The notes under the pieces were generated by a model that was not told the origin of the DNA, did not search any database, and saw only the letters and a program-made list of their open reading frames with translations. Below are positions 11,001 through 22,692 of a stretch of 64,000 nucleotides of DNA, piece by piece. The stretch is from Edaphochlamys debaryana (lineage: Eukaryota; Chlorophyta; Chlorophyceae; Chlamydomonadales), in contig JAEHOE010000117.1 in assembly GCA_016858145.1 (NCBI GenBank), positions 124,001 through 188,000 on the forward strand, given 5' to 3'. Each line of letters starts with the position of its first letter. Within the stretch, counting starts at the first letter, position 1. A program made the position numbers and the translations under genes.

Positions 11001-14000
11001 AGCATCTGTGGCAGCGGTGGGCAGGGTCCAAACGGTGGGCAGGCCGTCGCAGGGGTTACCAGCAAGCGGGCAAGGGCAAGTGTGCGGCGAGGACAAGCTC
11101 TCAGCCATGCACCCAACCCATTGCTACTCGGGGTTGGCACGGCTTGTGGGGCCTCGCGCGGCCGGACGGCAGACTCCGCCGTCAGCACGTGTGCCGCCTC
11201 CACACACACGCCCTGACGCGCAGCGTCCCCACACCCAGACCTCTCTGCCCAAGGGGCTTCCTGGCTGCCGCCACACCTCTCCTCTCCAGTTTCCGAGTCG
11301 TTTGTTCATTACCCGGAACCAACCCAAGCCCCCACCTGGTGTGGGTCCATCCTCAGGCGGTCGCCGAGGCGGAGGATCGCGTCCAAAGGCTCCACCGGCC
11401 CTCGCGTGGTGAGTAGCACCGCCAGGTGCTCGTGCCAGGTCGCCACCATTGCCGCCGCGCCGGCGGTGGCGCCGCCAGCGCTGCCGCCGGCGGCCGTGGC
11501 GGCGGCGGCCGCCGCCGCCAGCGGGTTGAAGAAACCCGCCGGCGCGGCGCCGGGCGCTCCGCCGGCGGCGAACGGCTGCGGAGCCGTGAAGCTCTGGCCC
11601 CTGCTGCCGCCGCCGCCGGCGTCGCCGTATGCCTGCCCGGCGGCGGCGGCAGCGGCTGCCTCGCCGGCGGGGAGGTCGTGGACCAGGTCGGGACGGCCGG
11701 CGAGGAGGAGAGCCAGCGTGCGGGCCGGCGTGCCGGGGAGCAAGGCGGCCTGGGCCATGGCGGCCGCCGTCTCCTGCAGGGCTCGCGGGGGCACGCGGAG
11801 GGAGGGGCGGGGTTTGCGAGGTGGAGGAAAAAGGAAAGAAGTGAGGGCGCCCGCGCTGTCGGCCCACGGCTAAGGCCCGCCACCGAAGCCCGCGCTGCTG
11901 CCGCAAGGAGGGCAGGGTCTAGTGGGACAACCAAGAGCGTCACACACAGCGGAAGGCTCGGCACCTCGCTTGTCTCTCCCCGGCTCTCGCTCTGGCAGTG
12001 CTCGTCTCGCGTGCCCCTGACCCTACCACGAGAGCAGCAGCACCCTGCCAGCGGGCGGCCCCCCAACTGCCACCTCTCACCTGGAAGGCCCGGCCGCCGT
12101 CGCCCGCCACGCCCTGGGGCCCTCCCTGCGAGGCCGAGGCCGCCAGCAGCATGGCGGGGCCCCACAGGCCTGCCTCGGTGGCCACCTGGTGGGGTGGAGA
12201 GGGGCCACAGGTGTGATTTTCGGGGCATTAGAAAGCGAAGGGACAGAGACCGAGATGCTTGAAAAGCATGCAGTCAGTACACTGACAAGGCGAGAGCCAC
12301 CGACAAGGAAGTCTAGGATCCCATCTCGTCCCCACGCCAGCCACATTCCGTGCGCCGCCGCCAGCACGCTCCAGGTGGCTCAGCTGGGCAGCGCCCGGGT
12401 TGTGTTATCGTCACTGCTTTGGTCCGATATCGCTTATCATGTAACCATCATCGCCAACGGACGTGGGCTGTCCCTCGGTATCTGCAGCGCCCCTACCCCG
12501 GCACCCAGATCACGCGGGCACGACACAGCCCTCCCTGCACAGCTCCCTCCCTCCCTCTTCTCCTCCCCATCCCCATCCCCTTTCCGCCGCCCCTCCCTCC
12601 CTCCCCCACGCACCTTGAGCGCCTCCGCCCGCTTGCCGCGGACCAGCAGCCGCTGCATCCGCTGCGCCGCCGCCGCCTGCACCCCCTCGGGTGGGGGCAC
12701 AGCCAAGACTGGGGCGCCGCCCACGGCCGCGTTGGGGCCCGGGTCATCGCCGCGGTCTAAGTCAAGGCTGGTGCGGTCTTTAGCGCCCAGCCCAGCGAGA
12801 GCGGCGGGGGACAGCAGCAGTCGGGCAAGCTCGGACTCGAGCGTGGGCTCCTCCTTGCCGCCCTGGCAGCGCAGCGGGGACGGGGCGCGGGATGGTACGA
12901 GGCAAAAACGAGCGAAACGAAGCTGGGTGTATGCATCGGCATGCTTCCATGCAGCCCGACGAAGCTCGCTCAGCCCCGGTGCACAGCAGCACCGGCAGCG
13001 CCCCTCACAAACCCTACGAGGGCACGCGTCCCCGCTGTTTGCGCGCATCCCCGCTATTGCCCGCATCCCCGCTGCTGCCCGCATCCCCGCTATTGCCCGC
13101 ATCCCCGCTGCTGCCCGCATCCCCGCTATTGCCCGCATCCCCGCTATTGCCCGCATCCCCGCTGCTGCCCGCATCCCCGCTGCTGCCCGCATCCCCGCTG
13201 CTGCCCGCATCCCCGCTATTGCCCGCATCCCCGCTATTGCCCGCATCCCCGCTGCTGCCCGCATCCCCGCTATTGCCCGCATCCCCGCGGTTGCCCGCAT
13301 CCCCGCAGCTGCCCCCCCTGCGCCCGCGCACCTTGTTGGCGGGGGGCTTGCCGCGGGCGTCCGCATGCTTGGCCATGAGCCGCAGTGCCTCCCACAGCAG
13401 CCGCGCCTGGGAGCCGGGGGGCGGGGGCCCGTCGGCGCCGGGGGCCTGCGGGGGAGCGGCGGGAGGGGCGAAGGATGTGGTCGGCGGGCCAAGGTGAATG
13501 ACGTGGGATGCACGGGAGAGTGTGAGGAGACAAGGCGCACAGTGCCTGGTTTACTCGAGTGGGCTGCGCCCTGGGCACCCCTGGCGCTTCCACCCCAAGG
13601 TCCAAAAGGTGGCAAACATGTATCCCTTGGAGAAGACTGGAGATGACATGACTCCAGTATCGTCTGTGTCCGTGATGCGACCAGGCCGAGAACACGCACC
13701 TGCTGTCCTCCCGCCCCTGCCGCCGTCGCCTGATCTGCCAGCCACTTGTTCAGCTTGTCCTTGGCCGTGCTGGGGCCCAGGGGGCCGGGGTAGGCCGCAA
13801 GCTGCTTAACGTGGGGCTCCAGCAGCGGGGGCGCGAGGGGTCCGGCCTGACGCGGCGCGAGGTTGGGAAGGGGCAGAGGCAAACGTGCCAGGCAAGAGCG
13901 TGTGAGCAGTGAGGCAAGCAGTGGGTCGTGCGGGGCGGGTGAAGCGGTTCACCAAACGACGGAGGGCGCTGCTCCACAGCGCGCGAGTGCTCATCCGGAG

Positions 14001-17000
14001 ATACAGTACCCAAGAGCACTGCGCCCTGCCCCACCCGCCCCGAGGCGCACCTGGGTCTTGCCCTTGCGCGCCGCCTCCGCCCGGCCCGCTGACGTGGGCG
14101 CCGCGGGCCCGGTTGGGCCCGACAGGTGCACGGCAGTCACGCTGGCTAGCTGGATGACGGACATGGGCCCAGGCGGGCCAAAGACCGCCATGGAGCCCAT
14201 GCTGATTTCGGCCCCGGACGCCGGCGGCCGCATCAGTACGACGCGCCCGCCGAAACCGAAACCGAAGATCACGTGTGCCGGCCGGCCGTGGGGGCACGTG
14301 CGCGCCAGCTCCGGCGTGGTGGGCAGGTAGTTGACGACCTGGTGCTGAGTGTGCGGTGCCTGCTGGGCGGCATACGCCGCATTGCCGTACTGTGCGCCGT
14401 ACCCTCCGTACTGGCCTGCAGCAGCACCATAGGCCCCGTACTGCTGCTGCTGCTGCTGTTGTTGGCCGTACGGCTGCTGCTGCGCTTGTTGGCCGTAGGC
14501 GCCGTACTGCCCCGCGGCGTCGCCGGCGTTCTGCGCCGCCTGCCCGTACCCGCCGTACTGGCCGGCTCCGTACTGCCCCGCAGCCGCCTGCTGCTGCTGG
14601 CCGTACACGGCAGCCTGGGCGCCGTAGCCGCCGTACGCAGCGGCGCTGGCGTCCGGCGCCTGCGGTTGAACCTGGACCTGGGCCTGGGCCTGAGCCTGGG
14701 CCTGCTGCTGCTGGCCGCACCAGTCCTGCTGGCCCGGGGCCGCCTGGGCCGCCGGCGGTTGGGCTGGCTGCGTCGCGGCGGCAGGTGCATACCCAGGCCA
14801 ACCGCTCTGGGCAGGAGCCTGGGCGGCAGGGGGGTGGCCCTGGTCGAGGCTGCGGCGCGGCGGTGTGGCGGCGCCCCCCTGCGCCTGCGCCTGGCCCGGC
14901 CACTGCGCGTGCGCCTGGGAGGGCGGGTGCTGGGGGTGCGGGTGGGCCTGGGCCTGGGCCTGGGCGGGCTCCGGCTGGGCCTGCGCCTGCGGCTGCGATG
15001 CCGGCGGCTGCCAGGGCTGCTGAGCGGGGGCCGACTGCTGGGGAGGCTGCTGCCCGTAGGCGCCCCAGGCCGCCTGCTGTGCCGGCGGCTGAGCGGCTGG
15101 CTCGGTCTGGGCCGGGGGCTGCGGGGCGTACGCATTCCAGGCGTGCTGAGGCTGCGAGGGAGGGTGCTGTGGCGGCGGCGGAGGCTGAGCCGGAGCCTGC
15201 TGCGTCAGGTGGTCGGGCTGTGACGGAGCCGAGGGTTGCTGTGCGTGTTGCTGATGTGGGTCGGGCGGATACTGCTGTTGCTGGCCGTACCCAGGCCGCG
15301 CGCCCTGCGCGGGTGCGGGCGGCTGCTGGGTCTGCTGCGGGTGCGGAGGCGGCGGCTGCGGAGCAGGAGCCTGCTGCGCCTGCTGTTGTTGCTGCCTGGC
15401 CTCTGCCTCAAGCTTGGCTGCCTCTTGTTTGGCCGCCTCCAGCCTCGCCGCCTCCTGCCTCGCCGCCTCCGCCTTGGTCTCCGCCTCCCGCACCGCCGCT
15501 TCTTTGGCCGCCGCCGCCTCTCGTGCCGCCGCCTCCTTCGCTGCCGCCTCCCTTGCCGCAGCATCGGAAGCCGCTGCCGCCTTCGCCGCTTCCTGCTTCG
15601 CGGCTTCCACCTTGGCAGCCTCCGCCTGCTGGCCCTGCTGCGCCTGCTGATAGTACTGGTAGTAGTAAGTGTAGTACTGCTGGTATGTCTCCGTAGCGTT
15701 TGGCAGGTTATAACCGCCCGCCTGCTCCCAAGCCGACGTGGCAGCCGCGACCGACGCCTGCTGCATCGCCTCCTCACTCATCAGCTCCGGAGCAGTGGCC
15801 TTGGCGGCGGCAGCGGCGGCGCCTGCCGCCGCCTCAGCGGCGGCCTTGGCGGCCGCAGCCTCCGCCGCCGCGTTCGTCACGGCGGCGGCAGCGGCCGCCG
15901 CCGCCGCCTTGGCCATCGCCACGGCGTCCGCAGCAGCCTTGGCCTCCGCATCAGCCGCCGCCGCCGCGGCGGCGGCCTGCACGGACGCAGCGTGGGCTGC
16001 GTCGACGCTGGCAGCGCCGCCAGCGGAGGTGCGTGGCTGCGCCGGCGGCTGAGCCGCCGGCGGTGCTGGCGGCGGCGCTGCCTGCGCCGGCGGCGGTGCC
16101 GACGGCGGCTGCGCTGGAGCCTGCCCAGGAGGCGGCGTGGACGGCGCGGTCCAGACGGGCGTGGGAGGGCCGGGGGCCGTCGCAATGTCAGTGTTTACGA
16201 CGGACTGGATGCTGCCATCCGCGAAAGCCGTGGGCGGCTGCGATGCATCGCCGGCGTCGCCACCCAGGGAATCGAAGAACGAGTCACCGCCAACAGCAGC
16301 GGCACCACCGCCAAACGAAGCCGCAACGGGCGGGGCCGGAACGGGTGGCGGGGCCGCAGCGGCGGGCTGCGACGCAACCGGGGGGTGGGGCGCAAGCGGG
16401 GGCGGAGCAGGCGCGTGCTGCTGTGGCGGGGCCTGAGGCTGCGGCGGCGGCGGCGGCGAAGGCGTGGGCTGGGCGGCCGGCGGAGCCGACACCGGAGCCA
16501 GGGCTGGGGCCGGGGCCGTGCTGGAGGAGGAGTCGGGCAGGGTTGCGAAGAAGTCGCCGCCGTCGTCGGCGCCGCCGAAGGGCCCGGCGGCGGCGGGGGC
16601 AGCGGGCGCCCAAGGAGCTGGTGGCGGCGCCGCCGCGGCCTGGGCTTGCTGCTGCCATGGCTGCCGCTGCTGAGGGTGCTGCTGCTGGGGCGGCGGATGG
16701 GGCTGGGCGGGGGGCTGCGCGGGGGCTGCGTAGGCAGGTGCCGGCTGCTGCTGCTCCGACGGAGACGGTGGGGACTCGAAGAACGCCGTGTCGTCACCAC
16801 CCGCCGCGGGGCTGCCGCCGAACGGCCCTCCGACCGCCGGCTGCTGCTGCTGCTGCCACGCTGGCTGCACAACCGGCGGCGGCACCGGCTGCTGCGGCTG
16901 CTGCCACGGTTGCGGTGCGGCCTGCGGCGCTTGTGGCGGCGGCGGCGGCGGCGCCTGCTGTGGCGGCAGGCCATTCGCGACAGGCAGGGCCTCAAAGAAG

Positions 17001-20000
17001 CCCGCTCCAGAGTCCTCAGCGCCGCCGAAGGGCCCGGCAACGCCAGCGGCAGCCGCCGGCGCGTAGCCGTACCCGGGCGCCGCCGGCTGGGCCGGCGTCG
17101 GCTGGGCGGCGGCAGGCGGATGCGCGGGCGCGGGCGCGGGGATGCCAGCGGCGCCCAGAGAGTCGAAGAATGACCCCACGTCCTCGCCGCCGCCGAAGGG
17201 CCCAGCCGCAGTAGGCGCAAAGCCCGCGGCTGCGGGCGGCGGCTGGTAAGCCGGCGGCTGCACAGGTTGCGCCTGGGCCTGGGCCTGAGCTGGCTGCCAG
17301 GGCGTGGGTTGCGCGCCGCCCATGCCGCCGCCGTTGCCGAAAGAGTTTCCGCCCAAGGCCGAGAAGGGATCGTCGCCCTCGTCCTCGCCTCCGCCGCCAA
17401 ACAGCGCTGCCACTCCCATGTTCGCCTGTTGGTACGAGCCGGCCGGCGGCGCCGCCGGCGGAGGCGCCGCCGCCGCCGCAGAGGCAGCGGCGGCAACAGC
17501 AGCAGCAGCAGCGGCGGCGGCTGGGTCCGGTCCGGGTGCTGCCGCCGGCGCCACCAGCGATGGGAGGTCAGTTTGGGAGGCGAGGGAGGGCTGGGAAGAG
17601 TCAGCAAAGGGCGGGCGGGACGCCTGGCGGATGGGGACTTCAGCCTCGCCGAGACCGGCGCTGTCGCCGGTATGGCCTGCGTCGCTGAGGCCCGACGGCG
17701 CACCGAACAGGTGGGAGAGGTTCGCCCGGCTGCCGCCAGCCACCCTGAACGGCGTCCCGCCGGCTTGCGCTGGCGGCGCTGGCGGCGGCAGGCCGCCGCC
17801 AGCAGCGGCCGGCGCCGCCGCCACAGGGCCGGCGGCGGCGCTTCCGCCTCCGATTGCCGCAAAGAGGTCGTCGTCCGCGCCTGGCACGAGGCTGTCTGAA
17901 GGGCCAAACGGGTTCTGTGCAGCCACAAGGAATCCGCTGGGCGGCGGCTCCGCTGCCACCGTTGCCGCCGCCCCAGCGGCGGCGGCCGCCGCCGCGGCGG
18001 CGGCAGCAGCGGCGTAGTCCACCGCCGGCGCCGCAGGGACCGCCGCCGCCGCCACGGCTTCCGCCGCCGCCGCGTCAGCATTGGCGATGATCTCGTCCAG
18101 GGCGTCATCGAACGCGGCCAACTCTGAGCCTGTGACTGAGGGCATCGACGCCGCGCCGCCCGCCGACGTTCCCGAGACCGCGTGGAGAAGGCGGGTCACG
18201 CCCGGCCGGGCCCTGCAGCGCGCAAGTCCGGGTGGTCAGTAACGGCATGCAAGGCGCAACCCCACGGCGCCACGCCCGTCATCGAACGCAGAGGGAGTAC
18301 CACGGTGGTGCCAACACGCGCTGCAGGGCCCGTCGCACCGCCACTTCCCGGCAAAGCAACAACCTCCGCCACCTCACCTGAGTGCCGCCTGTCCAGACGC
18401 ATCGCCTCCGCCCTCAGGACCGCTGTCGTACGACCCCAGCGGCGGCCCCGCATCGCCGTCGATCCCTCCGGCCCCGGCCCCGGCCGCCGCCGATGCCTCC
18501 ACCGCCGCCGCCGCCGGGTCCCAGGCCGACTGGGCCTGCGGCTTCGCCACCGGCTCAAACTCCGATTCTGACGCAGCCAGCTCCTCGCCCTCCGGCACCG
18601 GCGCCTTGTGCGCCGGGGGCTCCATGCCGGGGTCCGTCAGCTTGCCCACGCTCCCGCCGTCTTCCCCGTCCGCGCTCGTGCGGGGCGCCGAGCTGGAGAT
18701 GGAGAGGCGGTGCCGCCGCGCCGAGGCGCTGGTTGGCAGCCCCGGCGCGGACGTGCGTTGCGGCGGCACCGGCGGGCCCGCAGCGGCGGCGGCAGCGGCG
18801 GCGGCGGCCGGGGCGGCGGCGGCAGCAGCGGCGGCGGCAGGGGCGTGGGGGGAGTCGGCGTCGGCTTCCGAGTCGTAGGGCGTGGGGGCCATAACATGGG
18901 CGACCACCTCGGGAGGCAGGCGCGCCGCCACGGCCTCTTCGGCGGTGCGTGGCGGCGCGTAGGGCGTGGGCGGGAAGTCCGTGTGGTGCTCCCCCGCGCC
19001 TGGCGGCAGGTTGAAGCCCACCGACACACGGCGTGGGGGCCGCGGCAGCGCCAGCGGGTCCTCGCCGCTGCCGCTGCCGCCGCCGCTGCCGCTGCCGCCG
19101 ACGGCACCCGGATGTGCGGCCGGAGCTGCCGCGGCCGCCGCAGCAGAAGCAAAAGCAGGCGCAGGATGGGGATGGAGGGCAGAAGGAGGATGAGGAGGAG
19201 GATGGGCCGAGGGCGCGTGTGTGTGCGAGGGGTGGTTGGAGGTCATGGGCGAGAGAGAGCCCATGCCCTCGAGGGCCAGGTCCACTGGCTGGCCCAGGCC
19301 CTCGATGCCACCGTCCTCGTCCCAACCGTCAAAGTACGACTGGGAGTCATCGTGGCTCTTCATGCTCGTCATGGCGGGCAGGTGGTGGTGGGCGGCGGCG
19401 GGGGCGTGGTGTACTCCCGGTGGCGGGTGGTGGGCGGCGGGCGGGTGGGCCGGAGCGTGCGGCACAGGAGGAAGTGGCGTGTGCGGCGGCGCCGCGGTCG
19501 GAGCCTGGGCCGGGGGGGCAGGCGGGGCGTGGACCACAGGCACCGGAGGATGCGCCGCCGCGGTTGGCGGCGGTGTATGGCTCACCGCCGGCGGAGCAGG
19601 CACAGCGGTTGGCGGAGGGCGGGCAGCCGCCGGCGGAGGGTGCGCAGCGGTTGCTGGTGGCGGCCGGGCTGCTGCTGCTGCCGTTGCCTGGACCGTCGGC
19701 GCGAAGGCCGCGGCCGGGGCCGCGGCGGCGGCTGGGCGAGGCGCGGCAACAGCTGGCTTGGCCTCGGCGGGGGCGGACGGGGGCTGCGCCTGCGGCTTGG
19801 CCGCAGCCGGGGCCGCCGGGGGCTGCGGCTTGGGCGGCGGTGCCGCAGCCGCGGGCGGGTGCGCTGGGGCAGCCGCGGCTGGAGCGCCCGTGGGCGAGGG
19901 TGCTGCCGCCGCAGGCACGGAAGCGGCGGGACGGGAGGCAGCCACGGGTGCTGTGGGCTGCACCGCGGGTGCCGCTGCCGTGGGCTTGGCAGCGGCTGCG

Positions 20001-20596
20001 GGCCTCGCTGTGGCCGGCGCGACGGCCGAGGCAGTCGGCGGTGCGGCCGCGGCCGCGGCCGCGGCAGGGGCAGTCGGCGGGGCCGCCGCAGGGACCGTGG
20101 GGGGCCCAGCGGGCTTGGCTGCTGCCACTTGTACTGGCGGTGCCGGTTTGGCAGCGGCAGCAGCCGGCCCCGCAGAGGCAGGCTTGGGCACCACCCCGCC
20201 TGCACCTGGCGGGGCTGCCAGGGCGGGCCCAGCAGCCGCGTGCACCGCAGCCGCGGGCTTTGACGCAGCGAGTGGCGGGGAAGCTAGCTTTGCAGGTGGA
20301 GGCTTGGGAGCCACGAGCGGGGGCGCGGCTGGCAGAGCTATCTGCTTGGGCGCCGGGGCTGCGGGTGGCGGGGGAACTTTGGCGGGTGCAGGCGGGACCG
20401 CTCCAACCGCCCCGCCCTTGGAGGCGGTGGGGGAGCTAGGCCACTCGGGGCTGTCCTCTCCATCATTATCAGCGCCAAACGGATCACCGGCAGCGGCTGG
20501 GCCCTGCGCGCGCGTCGCGACTGGGGGCTCCCATGGCGCGTCGTCGTCGAGGTCGACGTCCCCCCAGCTGTCCATGGCGCCAGAGGACTTTGCCAT
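5027..20596 (-). CDS. SEC16: SEC16-type COPII / ER exit site scaffold protein
   Basis: Sixteen exons join in phase: 20596-18378, 18212-14051, 13846-13700, 13445-13332, 12862-12614, 12185-12081, 11773-11336, 11005-10676, 10536-10324, 10092-10045, 9624-8451, 8172-8118, 7982-7904, 7684-7522, 7332-7178 and 6880-5027. The product is 3834 aa. Sec16 organises ER exit sites and binds Sec13, Sec23 and Sec31. The conserved central domain (about residues 2020-2690) is recognised from RPAHVIFGFGFGG, YPGPLGPSTAKDKLNKWL, QRMQRLLVRGKRAEALK, TEAGLWGPAMLLA, LGDRLRMDPHQ, AAHLCYCLA, LPYKLLYAWELVEYGK and FLDGTINKLLWGG. The conserved C-terminal stretch is WLVNPLSLLSRKK, EENQFYYDETRKRWV and SRYVNTFGGG. Residues 1-2000 are disordered Ala/Pro/Gln; residues 3220-3834 are Gln/Pro/Tyr/Gly-rich. 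The length far exceeds yeast or human Sec16 (roughly 2200-2400 aa). Intron 10 starts with GC (AAG|GCAAGG), a GC-AG intron. The family is certain; exon 1 to 2 is the least certain join. Confidence 0.9.
9627..9820. repeat. (GGGGT)n microsatellite in SEC16 intron 10
   Basis: About 190 bp of five-base GGGGT units, with interruptions GAGGT and CGGGGT, fill the acceptor side of the SEC16 intron 10044-9625. Read on the SEC16 strand it is CCCCA-rich and serves as the pyrimidine-rich tract directly before the acceptor CAG at 9627-9625. Confidence 0.95.
13043..13312. repeat. 18-bp minisatellite in SEC16 intron 4
   Basis: About fifteen tandem copies of an 18-bp unit (GCATCCCCGCTATTGCCC and a variant with GCTGCTG) lie between SEC16 exons 4 and 5. 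The two unit types alternate irregularly. The unit length is a multiple of three, so all frames stay open through it, but the flanking splice sites place it in an intron. Confidence 0.93.
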
Positions 20597-20935
20597 GGTC
20601 TGCTCAGTAGCACGGAAGCCGGCCAGCGGGCATGTGAGCTACCGTCGGTGAAACAAGGCGCGATCGCGCACAAAAGCAACTGCGATGCTTGCAGCGGAAA
20701 GGGGTATGGGATAGCTGATCCTGCCTTGCTAAAGATGCGCAACCCGTCAAGGGGTTTGGAGCGGAGAGGCGTGAGCTTCGCCTGGCTCACCGGCCAGACG
20801 CACTATTCGCTCATCCTGCGCATCTGGCACCTGCGCTATACTAGACAGAGCCAAACACTTGCACACGTATGCCCAGTATCAGTACAGGGCCTCAAAATCC
20901 ATGAGCGTGCAAACTCGATGCAGACCTGACCCGCG
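20597..20935. promoter_or_regulatory. Shared divergent promoter region of SEC16 and the rhodanese-like gene
   Basis: SEC16 starts at 20596 on the minus strand and the rhodanese-like gene at 20936 on the plus strand. The 339 bp between the two ATGs must hold both 5' UTRs and core promoters. A weak TATA-like string, CTATACTA, lies at about 20835 for the plus direction. No other element is recognised. Confidence 0.55.
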
Positions 20936-22692
20936 ATGAGCGCCCCGCTGCGCACCGGCGCGAGGCAGCCGCACAGTACGCAGGTTGTTGACCTGAGCAG
21001 GCCGGCCTGGCATCTGCGGGCCCCGTGGCCACGCCCATCCACTGGCCGATGGCGCATGCATGCGCATGCCAGAACGGTCGGGCCCCTGGTGGACCTCGCT
21101 TGGCTGCAGCGCAACCTGGAGGTGTGATTTGGGTGATCAGCGTCCAAGGGGGTGCGGCAGGCGCAGATCAGGACCTCCGTGTGCCTGGAGGCACGACTGC
21201 TGATGCTGCGAAGGGTGGCGCTGAGCCGGTGACCGCCCCTTGCCACCACCGAGTGCAGGAGGTTCGGATCTACGATGCACGTGGCCGTGCTGAGGTCCAC
21301 GGAGGCTCAGGCCTCAGCTGCTCAGGGGACTATGACGCATACCTGGAGGGCCACGTGCCGGTGAGAAGCACAGAAGGGGTGGGGACCCCGTGTGTCGGGA
21401 GGACCCCCACACCCTACGGTGTTGCCCCGAACGCAAGGAATCGGTGGCCTCTGCTGCCTCATCCTGACATTTGTGGACGCACACTTCCCCCTGCAGGGCG
21501 CTGTGTTCGTGAGCTGGGTCCGGGACGGGGTTGCTGCCGGCAGCAATGGTGGGCCCCCGCTTCTAGAGCTCGACCCCGACGCTTACGTTCCCACCTTCGA
21601 GGCTCGTGGACTCTCGGCCGAAATACCCGTTGTGGTAAGGTCATGACCTGGGCTCTTACGCCGGTGACTCCATCTACGAGGGTCTTCTCAGGATCCCAAG
21701 CTGGGGAAAACCCCCTGTGATACTCTGCATCGCAGGTGTACGACGACGGCTCCAGCCTCACTGCCGTACGCGTGTGGTGGCAGCTAACGGTGTACGGGGC
21801 ACACCCTGTTGCGGTGCTGGAGGGAGGGTGGAACGCGTGGAAGGCGGCGGGACTAAAGCAGGAGCTGTACGAGCCCTGCCCCCTCAAGGTAGGCCGCTTC
21901 GGTTCAACCAAGTCACAAGGGCTGGAAGGTGTGCGGCTTGATGCTAGGCCGGCATCACGCTAGCACGACGGATGGCCATTCTCAGCATGAACCTTGGCCA
22001 CGTCGAGAAAACTGGCAGAAAGAGACCGCTTGCGCACGGCCAGCAGGAGGCAAGGGGCGTGAGAGCCGGGCCATCATGAACGCAGTACCGGTACTGACGA
22101 GGAGCCTTCCTCCCCCCGTTGCGCTGCTCTTGCCTTTCCGGCAGCTGTCGTCCGTGTTTGAGGCGGAGCCGGCGCCCCAGCACCGGGCCACGGCCCAGGA
22201 GCTGCACGAAGCTGCGGCGGAGGGCAGCGCTCGAGTGGTCCTCGTGGTGCGTGCGGATATACAACCCGAGTCCGTGCCATCCAGCGCCTATCAGTACTCA
22301 TTGCGAGGGACATCCGACAGCGCTGGCCGATCCGCCTGACTATTCCTGCCCTCCTTCATACGCCGCCGCAGGGCACTGCCAGCCATCCGGCCCTGCCGGG
22401 CGCCGTCATTGTGACCCCAGCCCAGCTGCTCGCCTCCCTAGGGGACAGCGCCGTCTCCGCTGGCGCACAGGGCGGCATGGCGGCTGTGCTGGCTTCGGCC
22501 TCTCGAGTGTCGTCGTCGACGCTGGCGGCGGGGCTCAGCGAAGCGCTGGGCTGCCCTGTGGGCCCCAGCAGCCGCCAGCGGGTGCTGCTGGCGTCGCCGC
22601 AGGACGCCGCGCTCAGTGCCTGCGGGTTGGCGCTCTTGCTGGCAGGGGCCGGGCACAAGGACTGGGCAGTCTGCGAGGAGCTGCACCTCTGA
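20936..22692 (+). CDS. Two-domain rhodanese-like protein, probable pseudoenzyme
   Basis: Six exons join in phase: 20936-21121, 21259-21360, 21497-21634, 21736-21888, 22145-22246 and 22372-22692, giving 333 aa. The layout is that of thiosulfate/3-mercaptopyruvate sulfurtransferases. Residues about 50-195 are the first rhodanese domain (DLAWLQRNLEEVRIYDARGRA, GHVPGAVFVSWVRD, VYDDGSSLTAVRVWWQL, VAVLEGGWNAWKAAG). The second domain (about 205-333) is strongly worn: PGAVIVTPAQLLASLG matches the PGA strand, but the loop that should hold the catalytic cysteine (CGSGVTA in active enzymes) reads SPQDAAL, with Ser302 in the Cys place, and the usual DGSW.EW end is absent. Sulfur transfer by the usual mechanism is therefore unlikely. 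The N-terminal 45 residues are rich in Arg, Ser and Ala and could be an organelle transit peptide. Confidence 0.85.

Noticed and set aside
13043..13312. CRISPR-like array
   Set aside because: The spacers would be no longer than the repeat and are themselves repeats; the locus lies inside a eukaryotic intron and is a plain minisatellite.
14273..20651. Very long plus-strand and alternative minus-strand frames (up to about 640 codons)
   Set aside because: Shadows of SEC16 exons 1-2. Only the minus-strand frame used in the model joins in phase to the conserved central domain.
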